From: Branchiostoma floridae
Taxonomy: Eukaryota > Chordata > Leptocardii > Amphioxiformes > Branchiostomatidae
DNA length: 64,000 bases
Assembly (NCBI RefSeq): GCF_000003815.2
Contig: NC_049980.1
Span: 31,447,470 to 31,511,469, forward strand
Direction of reading: 5' to 3'
This document shows positions 1-13,100 of this stretch, piece by piece. The notes beneath the pieces were generated by a model that saw only the letters and a program-made list of their open reading frames with translations, searched no databases and was not told where the DNA came from. Position 1 is the stretch's first letter. Every line of letters begins with the position of its first letter. Made by a program: the position numbers and the translations under genes.

Positions 1-1870
1 TACAAAAACTGAACAGCGGAAAGAGACGGCGATCTTGCCTGCATTTGAGTAGATCGAATTGTACAGACATTTTCTTCTGTTACTGCTTGCTAAGAGTGGA
101 GCTGTTTTATCTTACTTTATCAATTACTTATTTTGCTCATTAGCTCTTCATTTGCCTGTTAATTATTGTTGTTGATTTTATCACGAAAGTATCATTCCTC
201 GATAAAACTCCCGGCCGGGAGGTAGTGTAACGTTACATTTGCAAAAAAATCGGAGCAAAATTGTCAACAGCAATCATGTTCAAAACATCTCGTAGTAAAA
301 GAGTTCTGTGGTAGGGAAACATTCTCTGGATACCTATTTCTTTGAATAGAATAAAGGTGAATTCAAAAAGTCAACCCGAAGAACGCGGAAATATATATTT
401 TTTTTTTATAACGCAAAGCGCTAAGCACGCCCATCGGTCAAACACTGGCGGCAGACAAAACAAGCGAGCTGCAGGCCATAATCGACTACAACAATACATT
501 TTTGGCTGGGCTACCTTCATATAATTATTGTGCAAGACGTAAAAATATCATATAAGTTCGAGTCCTGGTATTTTTAAGTTAAATACGGCGTAAACTTCAA
601 CTGAAAACTTTGCCATGTTTAGCTGCTCCATTACGGACAACGGGCCCACCATTGCGTAACAGTATGTAAATATTACATGACGCTTGCAGGAATTACGTCT
701 ATGGCTATGTTTATATCAGTGAATTTAACGGCACAGCACTGAAAAAAGGAGTTCTCTGTCTAATAATCCGCTTTGAAGAGGTTTTGGTGTGTTTTTATCG
801 AAGATTTTGCCGCCGAATTTGTGATCAGCGATCGGGAACTTCGAACATCCGCACGAACGCACGCGGAAAACCTACGAATTTTGATAGGAATATCTTTGCA
901 CCATTAACGTTCGACAAATACATACCTGGAATGGTGGAGCTATTTTAGAGCTACTTCGTCCTCGCTTCCTATTAATTATAACCAAAGATTCTATAGTGAG
1001 ACAATTTTCTCCTCGGTATGACACGCGCAGTCGGTGTGTACACGCCGTAATTACGATGTCACAGCCGAGGATAGAGTTTTGTGTGGCGTTTAGAAAGTGG
1101 GAAATGTTGTCAATCTTTGTGGTTTTGGGTGAAAATATGAGACCTGCATTGTTAAAATCAAAATCAATAGATGTTTTGTGCATGTGAATATGTTTATTAG
1201 ATGTTCAGATACCGGTAGAATTGTAGCAAAAATGGGTCTGACCCGGGCTCCCACCGCGCCGCTCAATTGATTGACACATGCGGCCGGGGCGCGGCTTCTT
1301 TGAGTTTCACCAAGGACCTTGGTTTGGCGGCATTCTCAAAGAACGGGCCCGCGGGTACTGTACTTGATATCCCGGCGTGGCAAAATGTGCAATATGTCAA
1401 TGTGTTCATTCATTTATTGTAAGAACAATCAGCACGGTGCATGTTTTTCCACGTACCGTGTTTGATTTTTTTTCTTGGTTTATTCTACTTGATAGCGATA
1501 TTTAATGTCGATGAATATATTTTGAATATTTTTGAACGACATTTATCGTAAACCCACATCGTTATGTTCCACACAAAGCGTCTCTCTTAGTTAGACAGAT
1601 TCAGTTGCGGTTTATACTGAAACATTTTGTATGTGGTACCACCGCGACTCGAGATGACAAAGGCATTGGGTTTCTTCATACACTAGTGCATTTAGCAACG
1701 TACTTACCGTATTTCCAACACTCGGAATAGATGATTTTCGATCGGATAGCAGCAGAATGATGATGGAAAACCTGGTGTAAACTTACCTTCCAGGTTTTAA
1801 ACGTTATATGTTATGATGAAGCGTACATAAGTTGCACACACGTAAGATTTCTCAACGATCATCATTGTGC
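1..1870. other. Gene-free stretch
   Basis: I see no exon with convincing codon content and splice sites here. Short open frames on both strands lack protein-like composition. A GC- and CpG-rich patch around 1225-1375 stands out from the AT-rich surroundings but has no identifiable gene next to it. Confidence 0.5.
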
Positions 1871-2485
1871 CAAGGAAGCTACGCAACGGATGGAAACCCG
1901 AATCCATTTATCCATAGTAGAAATAGAACCAATGTTAGTTAATACAACTGAACTTTTCAACTAACAGCAGACAAAACACAATAAATAGATTAAAAAACAC
2001 ATAAGGTTGAATATATGCCCTGGAGTATTGTTTCGTCGGTCGACTGCCCGACGATCAGGAGCGGCCGTCAGCGATGTTCTGTCCCGAGAGCTCCGCCAGG
2101 AACAGGTAGGTCTTGGCCGAGTTGCAACCTCGACAACTGCCAAGGAAGCCGGCGGATGGTGATCTGAATCCTACTTTTCTAGCCTAGCTACCGTTAAAAA
2201 AAGTGGAACTAGAACTGGTGTTAGTGAATTTAACAGAACTTTTGAACTGATATCAGACAAAACACACTTAATAAATAGATTCAAAAACACATAAGGTTGA
2301 AAATATGCCGTGGCGTATGGTTGGAATATGCCCTGGTCGACTGTACGATGAGCAGGAACGTCCGATGGCGATGTTCCGACCCAAGAGCTCCCTCGGGAAC
2401 AGGTAGGTCTTCATGCTTAGTTGCGCCCTCGACAGTACGAGCAGCAGTGTTTCCAGGAAAAAGCCGGCGGACGAAAACCTAAATT
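1871..2485. repeat. Diverged tandem duplication, two copies
   Basis: Two copies of a roughly 270-340 bp unit lie head to tail, starting near 1871 and near 2141. Shared blocks in the same order are the AAGGAAGC start, a CAGACAAAACACA(N)AATAAATAGATT block, ACACATAAGGTTGAA, a GTCGACTG block, GAGCTCC(N)GGAACAGGTAGGTCTT and a CCGGCGGA end. The copies differ by many substitutions and indels, so the duplication is not recent. Confidence 0.75.
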
Positions 2486-2996
2486 TCTAGCATACAAAAG
2501 TAGCTATAAATGATGTCTAATTGATAATCAACTTATCGTAATTACGGTGATCTTTAATATGGCGGTAAAATGTATTGTACACGTTTACCATGGACTCAAA
2601 AGTCTAAGGATTTAATAAATCCGCCTTGAGGAACCATATAGTAGTAACTCTACTCAAAACATTAATTAATAACAAGAGATTTCACCGGATCAATTCTTGT
2701 CTTCCACTTACCGCCAAACACGATAATGTTTTGTTTTGTTTACAACAATCCCCTGTAATCACCCGCGAAAACTCGCACGCCGGCGGGAAACACGCCCTTG
2801 TAGTTTCCAGAGCCTAAACAGAAATTCGTTACCCTCATAATTGCGAGCACAAGTAATGTACTAGATAAAGCATCGTATATGTTGATCATGCATAAATTTG
2901 ACAGAAAGAGACAGTTGGCTCATTCAATGTTTCGGCGGACACGGCTGGTGGACAAAACATTTATTTCTGCATGGGCCCGTCCCTCTTTTAGATTTA

Positions 2997-3096
2997 NNNN
3001 NNNNNNNNNNNNNNNNNNNNNNNNNNNNNNNNNNNNNNNNNNNNNNNNNNNNNNNNNNNNNNNNNNNNNNNNNNNNNNNNNNNNNNNNNNNNNNNN
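2997..3096. other. Assembly gap (100 N)
   Basis: Exactly 100 undetermined bases. The round number suggests a scaffold gap of unknown true size. Continuity across it should not be assumed. Confidence 0.99.
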
Positions 3097-4523
3097 TGTC
3101 CGTCTTACCGGTCTTAAGATTTCGAACTGCAAGTCTTTCGTTAATTTTTTTGAACCATATTTCGGGGTTCTTCGAGCGACAGAACCTCATTTGTAGACGA
3201 GTATCAAGTTATTTTGGCTGTCAGTTTTTCTCTTTGATGATTGGCTGTCAAAAATGATTGAATTAGCGTCCTGCAAAGTTTCAGACAGTCCGGCGCGGGC
3301 GGCACGATCTTCAAACAACCGCGATCTGTCAATCAAGATCGCGCATCGTGGGAGAGTGTACATTTGTAGTGGCCGTCCTCGGAGCTGCTGTTTCGCGCGC
3401 GATCAGAAGCCGATGTATCATATCGTATAATCTATAGTTCAGTTTCATCCAGATCCCAAACGATTCTCGCTGTTTTTGTTACAGTGCACAAATTTTAGTT
3501 AAATCTTCGGCTTAATAAATCGTAGTTTGAACCCACAGAGAAGTTGTACCGCTAGCATTCATGCTTGTTTACACGTAAGGTACGTTCGGGTCCAACATTT
3601 TTTTTAACATGTGCTTTGCTTTACATTTTGCCGTATTTTTCTTTGTTCCGTGGATACATAAAAACGCTGACACAGTTTTGTAACATCGGATATCATTGCT
3701 AGCTTTTTAAACTGCGTTACAATCATATACGAGTATTCACTTAGCTACTACGTAGATCGCAGTTTTGTGAGCTAATCGCACGGACTGTTTCGGCTCGGGA
3801 AATTGGAAACTTCACGTGTTTCCCGTCGATGTGCGAGTTTTTGAAGCAAGACAAAAAATATTCGTATTTGCTGACAAGTGCAAGACAAGAATCGATCTCG
3901 ATAAAAGCTGTCATTTATCTGCTAAAGAATATAACAATTGGTTTCTCAGGCCGGCTTTTCTTCACCCGTACCTGGAAATTTTGCATGATCAAAATGTCGA
4001 TTGTACCCGGCCGTGTAAGACAACTTCCCCGGTGTCATTCTCGACCACGATGCCATTTTCTTACATTTATCAAATGAAACCAGTAGAAAATAACGATCTA
4101 ACAAATGAGTCGCTAAAGCACTGAAAGTCCGTATATAAGTCCCACCCAGTCTCAGATCGGTCGAGCGGTTAGAGCCCAAATAACAACGTGATAAACAACA
4201 TGGCCACAGTCGGTTCGAGAAGACAACACTGAATTTTTTTTTTTTTAGCAATCAATCTTCAACTAAAAATGACTCATACTCTAATGATCTAATCATTGCC
4301 AATTCCTTTTAGTCTTATGTGTGTATTTAAGCTGTTCAGAAGAGCAACTTTCCCCTCCCAGAAGCGCGCAGCATATCACGTACATGTAAGCTGCGTATTT
4401 CGGGGTCAACGACCTGACGCAACATCGCAACGAAAACTCGCACACTAGGAGGTGACAAAATTGCTATTGTCTTGTCGGGGTACAAAATAAACATGAAACC
4501 TGACCCCATCTCATACATATCAT
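3097..4523. other. Gene-free stretch
   Basis: No exon, RNA gene or clear repeat could be supported. The longest open frames are about 100 codons with no recognisable domain, and overlap each other on opposite strands. Confidence 0.45.
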
Positions 4524-4690
4524 TAACGCTGACGCTGACTGGTCAGCGTTTGACTCTGACGAATTCTGACGGGCATCTGACGATGTCTGACGGTTTCTGA
4601 CCAGTCACTGACGATTTAATAGTACTGACGCGTCACTGACGATTTCTGACGCGTCACTGACGCTGACGGGTGTTAACTATGACGCGATCG
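4524..4690. repeat. TGACG-rich degenerate minisatellite
   Basis: A run of short degenerate units built around CTGACG and CACTGACGATTT, including two units of TGACGCGTCACTGACG. Many copies of the TGACG half-site of the CRE motif result. No adjacent start codon can be tied to it. Confidence 0.75.
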
Positions 4691-4789
4691 CCGCTGTACC
4701 TACATACCAAAAATGATGAAAATCCGTTGTTCCCTTCTTGAGTTATTGTCTTCAGAAGTTTTTGACAAAAATGCCCCTGCTTTCCCAAA

Positions 4790-5125
4790 ACTAGACGCTA
4801 GGGGGCCCAAACTTATGTCACTCATTCCTGAGCACAAGAGCTATCTAACACTCCAAAATCGTGACCATAGCTTGCTCAGAAGACGAGATAGCAAACCCGG
4901 AAGTTGGGCTGGAGAACCAAGGGAAGCCGCTAGGGTGCCCAAAATCTAATCATTTCCAGCTTTCATCACACCCTGCCAACACACCAAGTATGAAACCAAT
5001 CCACGAAGCCGTTCTTGAGTTATCTTGTTTACACACAGACAGACAGACAGACAGACACACAGACATACAGACAAACACAGGGTAAAATATAACCTCCATG
5101 ACATTTCATGGAGGTAATAATACCT
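4790..5125. mobile_element. Dispersed-repeat tail with CAGA run and hairpin
   Basis: The segment holds a GACA/CAGA microsatellite (about 5032-5075), preceded by a TTCTTGAGTTATCTTG motif that also occurs in variant form near 4735. It is followed by a hairpin, ACCTCCATGACATTTCATGGAGGT, at about 5092-5115. This layout resembles the 3' end of a dispersed element. A related AACCTCC hairpin lies near 62848. The element class is not determined. Confidence 0.4.
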
Positions 5126-5614
5126 TTGTACAAGGAGGTGACATTACCAATGAAAAATCAAAAACTTTATCCCAAAAGTACTGCAGACTTTACATCATGA
5201 TAGCCTTGCCTATTCACACTCAGACAGACTTGGAATTGACTCTACACACCAAAATACCCATCAATGATTATCATTTATCGATTATGTAACATTGAGACAT
5301 TCCATTTCAATGACCACAATTACATCTGGTTCAGAGTGCTCAGGGTTTAACTTTAAAGTCACAAGAATGCACACATGACCCCACAGCTATGCGTTTGCCT
5401 AATTGTATTATGGCAATGGAGCAGCATGGCTGACAAGCATTTGTACTGTCTGAATGGTTTCAAGTTTCCCGTTTGCAGGCAAAGTCAACAACTCTTTTGT
5501 GCAAACTCAGTCACTGTTAGTTCTTACAGGTTGAGCGCTGCCGAAGATTTTGCTACAAACATTGAAGTAATTTTGTGTGGTACAACATCTACCCAGTAAA
5601 TATTTTCCAAGAGA

Positions 5615-8600
5615 ATGGCAGATGGGACAGCAGGGCAACCACGGCCGGGTTCTGAAGGCCAGACTCCCCCTCCTGACCTTGAGATGGAAGCACAAGCACT
5701 GCAGCCTGGACAGGTGGGGGAGGGGGGCAGGCAGCCTGTGCTGCATGAACAGACTGGCCAACTGGTGCCCCAGGCTTCAGGACAAGGTAACCAGGCCCAA
5801 CAGCAGGCACCACCTGTAAACCATGGACAACTGGTGACCCAGATTACAGGACAAGCCTACCCGATCCCACAGCAGGCACCACCTTTGCAGCATGGCGACC
5901 ACCACTATGGACAGACAGGAGCACTGGTGCCCCAGATTCCCGTACAAGGCTACCCGATCCCACAGCTGACACCACAGTTCCCCATGCAGCTGTACCATCC
6001 CAGTCAGCAGAGCTACGGTGCTCCAACAGCCATGATACATCCGTACCAGGGCTTCCCCATGGCTCCCCAACCAGCTGGGCACTACAATGTCCCACCTGCA
6101 GGTGCAAGCATCAGTCAGCCGTCATCAGTTCTGCAGACGCACGTGTATGCAGGCCAAGGGCCAGGGGGTACTGTTTTCGGTGGAGCGACCATCAGGATTC
6201 AGGATCGAGCCCTCGCAGCTGCAGCTGCATTTGCCGCTGGCAAGGTTTGTTTGTTTCATATAACCATTAAACTGCCTGTTAAGGTGCAACACACCACTTT
6301 TGTACAGTAAGTACAAGCTGCATATGTCGCTCAGCCTGAGTTCTAGCTAGTGCACTTTTAGCGTAACGGGCCATCACGCTACAAATAATTTGCAACCACC
6401 ATGCTAAAATCTCAGAGAACTACTAGCGTAGAAGTACTTTGCTAGTACACTGTATTTACCTCCTGAACAAAGTCTGATCAAATTTGAAAAATGATAATAT
6501 GGCACTCCAAACTGGCCAAAAATTCCTTCAAGTTACAGATCAATTAAATCCTCTCATGGGTAGAATGCCAACATTTTGCAAGGGCCAAGACCCCCTTCCA
6601 CACCATCCCTTTGTTTGGCCGCTTTGCTACCTTGCCATTACCATACGCTAAAATAAAATTCTGGCTACAACCCTGTCATATATAAAACCTGGTTTGATTC
6701 AGTCTCACCGAGATGGAACCATACTATTTTCAACAAGTGTGGTGGGTTATCATACTCAAGGTAGCACAACACAGTATTTATCCGCGACCCCCGGGGTCTA
6801 TGACGCGGGTACATTAAATAGTACGGATAAACTTGTTGAAGGAGAGGTAAAAAGTCTTATTTGAGGGGTAGCTAGATATAACCTGTGCTGCATGGTCACG
6901 GAAGTTGTGGACTCTGAAACTGTATGGTTTGAATTGTGGAAGTTTTCTATTTCTTGTATAAATGCGCCCATTACGCAACTGCCCTTCTAGTGTGAGCCGG
7001 CTGCAGTTCTGTGACCTCCGCAGAGGGGCATTTCAAAGAGGGCGTGAGAAGACGATACGCTGACAGGATTTTTTTGTTTTTTAATATTTTGTGGCTTGTA
7101 CCTTCAACTCAAACATATCTGTTTTTGGTATTCCAAAAGTGCACCCTATATTTTTTAATGCGTCAAACCCATGAAACAGTCATGCCTTCAAATACCAGAG
7201 TTACCAACCTAGGATTGATGTGTTCAAAAATTCGTACTTTCCCAGAACTATCGTAGAGTGGAACTTGTTATCACCAAGTACAGTGGGGGCATCTTCTCTC
7301 GGTAGTTTTAAAGAACGCTTGCAGATAGATGTGCAAAAGTAAGGGGTAACGAGTCGTTCGGTGTAATATAACCAGCTGCTGCCGCGCCGCGTGCCTGCAA
7401 AGCTGGTGTGTTACGCCAAACGGCGGATATACCGGCTATATAGATACAGATACAGATACAAACCCGGTCAACTTGTGGCCCTTAACTATAGAAATCCCCA
7501 TAGGCCAAAAACTGTGTTCTGCTACTTCAAAGTCAGACTGTCTGTCTCTCCTCAAACATGGGGCCTCCAGTACAGTGAGTCCAAATCAAAAAAATGTCTC
7601 TAGCTGGAGCTAGCTAGACACTCATTTTCACCTGAGTCAAGTAGGAAAAAACATAAAAGAAGTGACTTTTCCATTGAGGTTCAATGACTCAAACTCAAAA
7701 CCTTCAGATTATAAGTCAACAAACGTATACATCAACAAGACCACCTTGCTACCTTTCACTCTTTTTCAGGTTGCAGAGTCCCCTGCAGCCATTGTGGGAG
7801 CAGGCCTAGTTGCAGGTGTGGCTACAGGAGCCACAACCCTGGCAGCTTTCTACATGGGCAACAAGCAACAAACAGAGGAGGCAATCCGCAGGGTGGTGGA
7901 GCGGGACGGACATGTACAAGTGGAGGGGATAGAGGAAGGGTCGCTTCTTGTGCGGGTCAAGTTTCTAACACTGGTGAGACACAGAAGAATATCTAAGTTG
8001 TATCACCGGACTGTAGAATTGTCATTGCAATATGATTGTTTCATCAGCAACCTACTCACATGTTGCATATGTTTCTCAGTATCAATAATCACTTGTGTTT
8101 AACAGCAATGAAAACCCATCCTTGTCATGATACAACACAGACAAAAATCACTTGCCCATTGGTTGATAAAGAAATAACCGTTCTTTATCTCGGAAAACTA
8201 TGTTGGCTTGTTTGGTTTGGTTTTGGATCTCCATTAGTGATTAGCAATCACTATACTCTTCCTGGAGTCTGGGTGAATGATCTAAATACATATGTATGGC
8301 TGATACGGATGCATGGTCGCCAGGCCTGATGACTCTTGATTTATCACTGTTTCCCCAGGCTGGGTACTGGGTGATGCGCAGTTTGAACGAGAGAATCCAC
8401 GCAGGGACCGACCGCACCTGTCTGCAGATGCTGCTGGAGGATGAGCTGCAGAGGATCGGCTGGACCGGACCGATCCAAGTGGGGCTGGAGGGGTGGTGGT
8501 TTGCTGAGGAGGAGGGACAGGAGGAGGACCAGGAGGAGGCAGCAGGGATGGAACAGGAGGAGAGATGGGAGTGGGCAGTGATGGGGGACAAACAGGTGCG

Positions 8601-9762
8601 CTAAAGCTGCTTTAAAAATGCTAATATTTGTCTTATGAACTATATGTATTTAGTTGTATTTGCCAACTGACCTTTTGCTCCCTAATTGTGTTGCAAATCA
8701 CTACAAGTACTAGCTTTGAACAGTCAAAAGAGGATACTGGTGACTTGGATAGTAAGCCCTTAATTTCTCACTTTGTTCACACTTATTTCACAGTCAGTAC
8801 CAGCCAGTGTGACTACAGCAGGAGACTCAGGCCTGCCTGAAGACGTGTCCTCTGTAGCAGCCATGTCCATCTCTTCAGCTGGAGAGGTGGAGGAGGGGCC
8901 ACTCAAGTGGTGGAGAGCCAGGCTACAGAAGCACAAGGACTCACCATCAGCACAACGTGAGATCAAGGCCTACAGGTCCTGGGAGGAAGGAGAAGAAATC
9001 CTTACCAGTAGTGGGTATTCAGATGTGGGGGGAGTGAAGGCCTTGGTAAAGGGATTCATGCAGCGTGACATGGCATCACCCAGTTTCACAAGTAAACTAC
9101 TGTATGGACAGTCATGGTTGAACCTAAATAAAGACAAACTGAAACAGCTAACGGCCTCCCAGCTACAAGCTGACCCCACGGACAGCACCTGTCTGCTGCT
9201 GACAGCCCTACAGCTGCCAGATGGAGACAGCCGGGTGCAGACTCTGCAGCAGGTGGTTGATGCCGTCCTACAGCACGGATCTGGAGACTGGCTGTACCAA
9301 CATCTGCACCACATCTACTGCTACCTGGGGTGGGCCATATGGGAGGCCAGCCCCAAGCCAAAGCCAACAATGATGTCAAAGCTTTTCAAGAGGTCTGACC
9401 TACCAACTACAAATCTGTCTGCTCTAGCCAAAGCCCTGTCTGCCATGGCTAGTTCCCTTATGTACAAACAGGACCATTTGAACACTGTGTACCTCACAGC
9501 CGAACTGTCTGAGGAAGTGTCTGAGACAGAAGCAATCAGACAGTTGGAGCACTTCCTCAGCCTGGCACCAGAGTGTGATTTCTATGTGCCTGATGCTCAC
9601 TACCTCCTGGCCACCCTGTACGGACATCAGCAGGACAGGCAGAAGGTGATTCACCACTTCACCACAGGGCAGCAGGGAGAGGCCAACAGGCTACCTGTGA
9701 TTCCTGAGGTCCCAAGATTCATAAAAGGTCCTGCTACAAAGGCATACAAACATTTTAGCTAA
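5615..9762 (+). CDS. Four-exon gene of unknown family: Pro/Gln-rich, glycine-zipper, helical C-terminus
   Basis: Coding exons are 5615-6244, 7770-7973, 8359-8595 and 8794-9762. All introns are phase 0 and GT-AG, and the joined frame gives about 679 residues. The ATG at 5615 has a purine at -3. Residues 1-210 are low-complexity, rich in Pro, Gln and Gly, with repeated QLVPQ/QAYPIPQQAPP-like units. Exon 2 encodes a Gly/Ala hydrophobic segment (AIVGAGLVAGVATGATTLAA) that could insert in a membrane or pack as a glycine zipper. It is followed by an alpha/beta-looking stretch (EEGSLLVRVKFLTL...DELQRIGW) crossing into exon 3, which reminds me weakly of TRADD-N-like domains of invertebrate immune proteins. 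Exon 3 ends in a Glu-rich tract. Exon 4 is mostly helical with TPR-like spacing near its end (YVPDAHYLLATLYGHQQD). I do not recognise the family and assign no function. It is convergent with MCM3AP. Confidence 0.8.
6245..7769 (+). other. Intron 1 of the unknown gene
   Basis: A 1.5 kb intron with donor GTTTGT and a pyrimidine-rich acceptor. Around 6775-6845 it contains a dispersed repeat that recurs near 58125-58195; both carry a CCCGGGGTC(T/C)ATGA block and TAGTACGGATAAACTTGTTGAA. No further exon is visible. Confidence 0.6.
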
Positions 9763-10115
9763 TGGTCTACCCTCAGAATCTACTCTTGATATCAGTGATT
9801 CATTCCTTACACCATGCCCCACACCTGCACCACTCTGAAGTTAGGATGTATGGATCATACTAAAATTGTTCAGGAACCATTGTTCTTTTTTCTTGTATAC
9901 TTTATAGAATAGGTGGTAACTGTCAATGCAGCTAATAACAAACCATGATCGTAAGACATTTGTGTAAAAACCCAGTACATGGACCAGTGCAGGTTAGGTG
10001 CAGGTAACAGAAATACCTGCACAGCTCTAATTTTACCTGCACTAACCTCATATGCAGGTGGTATTTTGAGCCCTGTAATGGGTATGTAGTTTTGACTGTA
10101 ACAGCTTCTACCAAC
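9763..10115. other. Convergent intergenic region
   Basis: This lies between the stop of the unknown plus-strand gene and the last visible MCM3AP exon. It includes a dispersed inverted repeat (about 9988-10075) with CTGCAC motifs and an end related to the element at 10552. No AATAAA is seen on the plus strand before 10307, where one falls beyond the MCM3AP exon. The 3' UTR of the plus gene may therefore run antisense across that exon. Confidence 0.4.
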
Positions 10116-13100
10116 CTTCGTACAGATGCAGATCTTCATGCCCGGAACCCCAGCCTCTGCTGTGTACAGGGACAGAGTCTGTAGCTTGTGTGAGTCTGTA
10201 GACAGGGAGGGGCCTAAGGAGTCTGGGATGGAGCCTTTCTTCAGCTTGGTCTGTAGCCAGTTACACAGCTGGGCAGTGGCTGGGGATTCTTCTTCTGTGA
10301 GAAGTAAATAAATGAATAACTTTATTGCAAGATTATGCCCAATGGTAATTGAACAAGAAGCAAAACATATATAGAATTGTATACTTAAGAAAATAACTAA
10401 ATTAACATGAGGGAATGACATTTACATTTTGTACTCGACATGTAATTCTGTTTCTACTTATTTAAACTATTTGAAGGGATTGATGTCTAACAATGACTCT
10501 AAATCACTACAACAACAAAGTATAAGGTTTTCCAATTGAAAATAACATTTGCAGGGCTCGAAATTCATTTTTGGGATTAGGTGCACTGGTGCACCCAGCT
10601 TAAATAATTGGGTGCACCAAAAAATTTTTGGGTGCACCACGTAAATTTAAGTAATAAGCTAATAATAAAACTTAGTTACAAGCTATCAAATTCTTAAACA
10701 GCAGACATTTTTATCAACTTTCTAACACTTAGATGTCAAGAATATGATGTACATGTATACTAAGTATACTTTGATATCCTAACATACATAAACCTAAGAA
10801 AATATTTGGGTGCACCCTGTGCACCCAGAGAAAATAACTGGGTGCACAGCTCCAATTTTGCACCCAGTCATGCACCCAGTATTTCGAGCCCTGACTTGTC
10901 AGGAAGACCGATGCAACAACATTATGCATCATTCAATGTCATACAAACATACAATTTAGCAGATTTCAATGTATCTTTGTGACAATAGTCACAATGCAAA
11001 ATAGACAACTTTGTAACATAAAAGAATGCTTTATTAATAGAAAAGATACTGAAACCTACGAATTTATGCACCTGACTGTAACATGATATTATGAATTTGC
11101 TCAGTCTTTATTGTTTGATAATTTTCATACTTGTTCTGTATTTCTATTTTGAAGTTTGTAGTTAATTGCATCAAAGTTAATATGTATTTTGCTCAGTCAA
11201 TAAAGCTTATTCATGCTAGACTTGTCTATCTTCATCTAAGAAGGGCAAAATGTAACACTTAGGATGAAACACTGCAGGCAAATGATGAGCAGAAATCTGC
11301 ATGACCAACCTAGATCAGGTAAAGACAACACCAGTTTCCAGTAGACATTGGTGTACTGTCTGGCAACTGGTTTGAACAGGTTAGCTCGTGTCTTCGTCAG
11401 CTGTTCACCAACAAGGGCGGCCAGGTCGAGAGGCGCCCACGCCCGCTCTCTCCTAACCTTAGCCTGGAGTCTCCGCATGTCGATAGCGAGGGACGTCACC
11501 TCCCAACTCTTCACCAAACTGGTAGAGAGAACAAAATATCTCCTATAGCATACGCACACTCAAAAATGTATTTTTCCCTAGAGATATTATAGAGAGGACC
11601 ATGTCTACACAAAGAACACTAAGGGAATCCTTGATAGCTTAAAACCATGCTTGTAGTTAGATGTGCAAAGGCTATAGCTACATGTATACAGATACAAATG
11701 TCATGTATTATCAGTTGATAATGGTGACATTGGTCAGATGCAATATAACATGAGTTGGTAGAAAGTGCAAATATGCATTTCCAATATATAACAACTGTAA
11801 AGCAGAATCGTTTCAGCCCCAAGCTTAAAACACTCACTGTGTAAACCTCCTTCCCTCTACTGCAAAATTAAGACTTAGGGAAAATTTACATTTACTACTA
11901 CCTCATAGGATTGGCAACAGGTCTCTTCCTCCTGAAGAAGGCTTGGATTTTCTGCCAGGGGAGTCGCTGTGTGGGGGCGCTGGGGAACTCCTGCATGGAG
12001 CGGCGTAATCGCTTTCTCATGGCATAGCTGGCGCGCCACCTAGGGGAGGGAGAAAGCATTGCATTTAAGGAGACCTGTCAATCTAAAACTAGTAAAAGAA
12101 CTTTAAAAACCTGACAATTTTCATTCATGCTGATGTTATGAACTCTACATTCTATAAAGACTGGTACGATCCTTTTAGCCTTTCTTGATTCATCAAAGGA
12201 ATAACTTTTTTCTGTGTACCTGCACTGGTGCAAGTAAAATGCTAAATCACATGCACCAGACAAATTTTACACATGCCTGCACTACTCTGCTTGAAAAAGG
12301 AAATTTTCATCTAACTGGAAGCTTCTAACTTGTCACCAGTAATAACAAGCAGTACTGGAAACAAAATTCCACATTGACTCAACATGTACCCCAAACCTGG
12401 ACTGGTGCAGGTAGAAATAAGAAATACTAGTACCTGAACAACTCCAATTTCACCCATGCTTACCTGCATAAATCATGCGGGTGGTATTTATATCCCAACA
12501 TGCAGCATGTCCAATGTATTTGTTTTTGATGTATGGCACACACAATAATCTTGTCTCAAGAAGGAAAAATCCCAACCTTTTCCAGAGCCGTGCGGTTTGC
12601 ATCAGCTGTACACACTGCTCCAGCTCAACCAGGTGCTGGTCCCGCAGCTCTTCAGCTGCCCTCACCACCTCCTGACATACATCCCGCACTCCCTCTACTA
12701 CTACCTCCTCCTGCACAGCCCTGCTGATGTCCACTGTACATCTCTCTATGGACTCCTTCTTCAGTTGCAGATGAACCTCCCTGTGGAGAGATTTTAACCA
12801 TTGAAAACCTTTAAAGTCAAAGCTTACAATATGAACCTTTTCTAGCAGGAAAGAGAACTGCACTGCAACATATCTAGCTTACCCAACAGGTACACAAACA
12901 TAAGCGTAGTTATCTTGAGATTTTTTTGTTCTTTCCAGCTGTAAGTTACAGATACCATGCCTTGACATAAAGAGGTCTGGCATTTGAGGAGAGCGACAAC
13001 TCAAGCACGTTTTGAGTAGGGGCTTTTGGAGGTGTGGCTCATAACTTACAGTCCTATCTTACGAAGCTTATACTTAGTTGACAAAATGTTAACACCTTAA

